Source of the DNA: Rhodobacter sp. SGA-6-6
Lineage (GTDB): Bacteria; Pseudomonadota; Alphaproteobacteria; Rhodobacterales; Rhodobacteraceae
Direction of reading: 5' to 3'
Assembly (NCBI RefSeq): GCF_011043545.1
Contig: NZ_JAAKGP010000017.1
Span: 1-59,360, forward strand
Length of the DNA stretch: 59,360 nucleotides
Within the stretch, counting starts at the first letter, position 1. Every line of letters begins with the position of its first letter. Shown piece by piece: positions 58,883-59,360 of this stretch. Below the pieces are notes generated by a model. The model was not told the DNA's origin. It saw nothing but the letters and a program-made list of their open reading frames with translations, and searched no databases. The translations under genes were made by a program, and so were the position numbers.

Positions 58883-59360
58883 GTAAGCGTCTGGCCTGAC
58901 TGCTATCCGTTCCAGCGCCAGGGGAGCAGATCGTCGACCTTGGTGATCTTGTAGTCCGGGATACGGGCGATGGTATCGGCGAGCCAGGCGTGGGGATCGA
59001 CGGCATTGAGCTTGGCGGTTTCGATCAGGGTGTAGGCGATGGCGGCGGCCTTGCCGCCCGCCTCCGAGCCGACGAAGAGGTAGTTCTTCCGCCCGAGGGC
59101 GATGGCGCGCATGCTGCGTTCGGCAGCATTGTTGTCCAATTCCAGGATGCCGTGGTCGAGGTAGGGGCGCAGGCGTTCCATCCGCGACAGCGCGTAGCGG
59201 ATTGCCGCCGCGAGCGGAGATTTTCCCGAGATTGTGGTGAGTTGCATGGCCAGCCGGGCCTCGAGATCATCGAAGACAGGGGCGGCATGGGCCTTTCGCA
59301 ACTCTGCGCGACGATCAGGTAGCGCCCCTCGAGCTTCCTTTTCGACGGCATATAGCTGGG
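58883..59360 (-). mobile_element. IS66-family insertion sequence, right-hand part, cut by the window edge
   Basis: The element contains the C-terminal part of an IS66 transposase. Its terminal repeat probably starts at GTAAGCGTCTGGCCTGACTG (58883-58902), typical of IS66 ends. GATGAGAT just outside (58875-58882) would be the eight-base target duplication if the same octamer occurs at the other, unseen end. Confidence 0.8.
58903..59360 (-). CDS. IS66-family transposase (TnpC), C-terminal part
   Basis: About 152 residues are present; the N-terminus lies beyond the right edge, and reading continues in frame to base 59360 (QLYAVEKEARGALPDRRAEL). It carries the end of the DDE domain with the glutamate motif in LELDNNAAERSMRAIALG and the family-specific tail KNYLFVGSEAGGKAAAIAYT (in part) and DLLPWRW. 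A shorter start inside the window (TTG 59301) would be artificial. The frame is intact up to the edge. Confidence 0.93.
   Translation of the reverse strand, partial: QLYAVEKEARGALPDRRAELRKAHAAPVFDDLEARLAMQLTTISGKSPLAAAIRYALSRMERLRPYLDHGILELDNNAAERSMRAIALGRKNYLFVGSEAGGKAAAIAYTLIETAKLNAVDPHAWLADTIARIPDYKITKVDDLLPWRWNG

Overview
The window looks like chromosomal DNA of an alphaproteobacterium of the Rhodobacteraceae/Paracoccaceae type (Rhodobacter, Gemmobacter, Tabrizicola and relatives). The evidence is the very high GC, a condensing-type 5-aminolevulinate synthase (hemA) with an FnrL-like site, a GTTC-N7-GTTC LexA box before uvrA, a single-cysteine IscR heading a suf operon, and proteins of typical Rhodobacterales architecture. 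I could not run database searches. All names rest on motifs and recalled family sequences.

Layout. 1-6.4 kb: divergent homoprotocatechuate-type genes (hpaF-like and hpaR-like), then a tetR / adaptor / RND efflux operon on the minus strand with an operator palindrome at its head. 6.5-14.1 kb: tgt, a 55-residue BrnA-like protein, lon, an HU-like protein, four tRNA genes (Val-CAC, Val-UAC, two identical Asp-GUC) and a pirin. 14-26.3 kb: GNAT and M20 genes, hemA, a RodZ-like protein, ispG, a DsbA-like oxidoreductase, an AmiC-type amidase, PBP1a and prfB. 26.5-35.7 kb: a DUF2189 membrane protein, a bactofilin/M23 peptidase pair, DUF455, a Bcp peroxiredoxin, a giant YhdP/AsmA-like protein and queA. 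35.7-49.3 kb: two MFS transporters, DUF924, lpdA, a rhodanese, uvrA, typA, a YitT-like protein, icd, an HD hydrolase and an alpha/beta hydrolase. 49.3-58.3 kb: the Fe-S assembly operon iscR-iscS-sufB-x-x-sufC-sufD-YIP1-YIP1-sufS. 58.3 kb to the end: a broken tRNA-Arg, an intact tRNA-Arg(CCG), an AT-richer stretch without a clear gene, and the terminal part of an IS66-family element that runs off the right edge.

How the genes work together. Several cell-envelope genes cluster (amidase, PBP1a, bactofilin, M23 peptidase, YhdP, RodZ-like). tgt and queA give two steps of queuosine tRNA modification. hemA and suf are the iron/oxygen-linked pathways, and each carries a recognisable regulatory region.

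Most unusual feature. A dispersed intergenic repeat of about 205-212 bp occurs four times (1037-1245, 7668-7879, 27306-27508, 29663-29873), always in the same orientation. Each copy can fold into four consecutive hairpins, and base changes between copies are compensated in the stems. That suggests selection on a folded RNA or DNA structure. I know of no named family that matches it.
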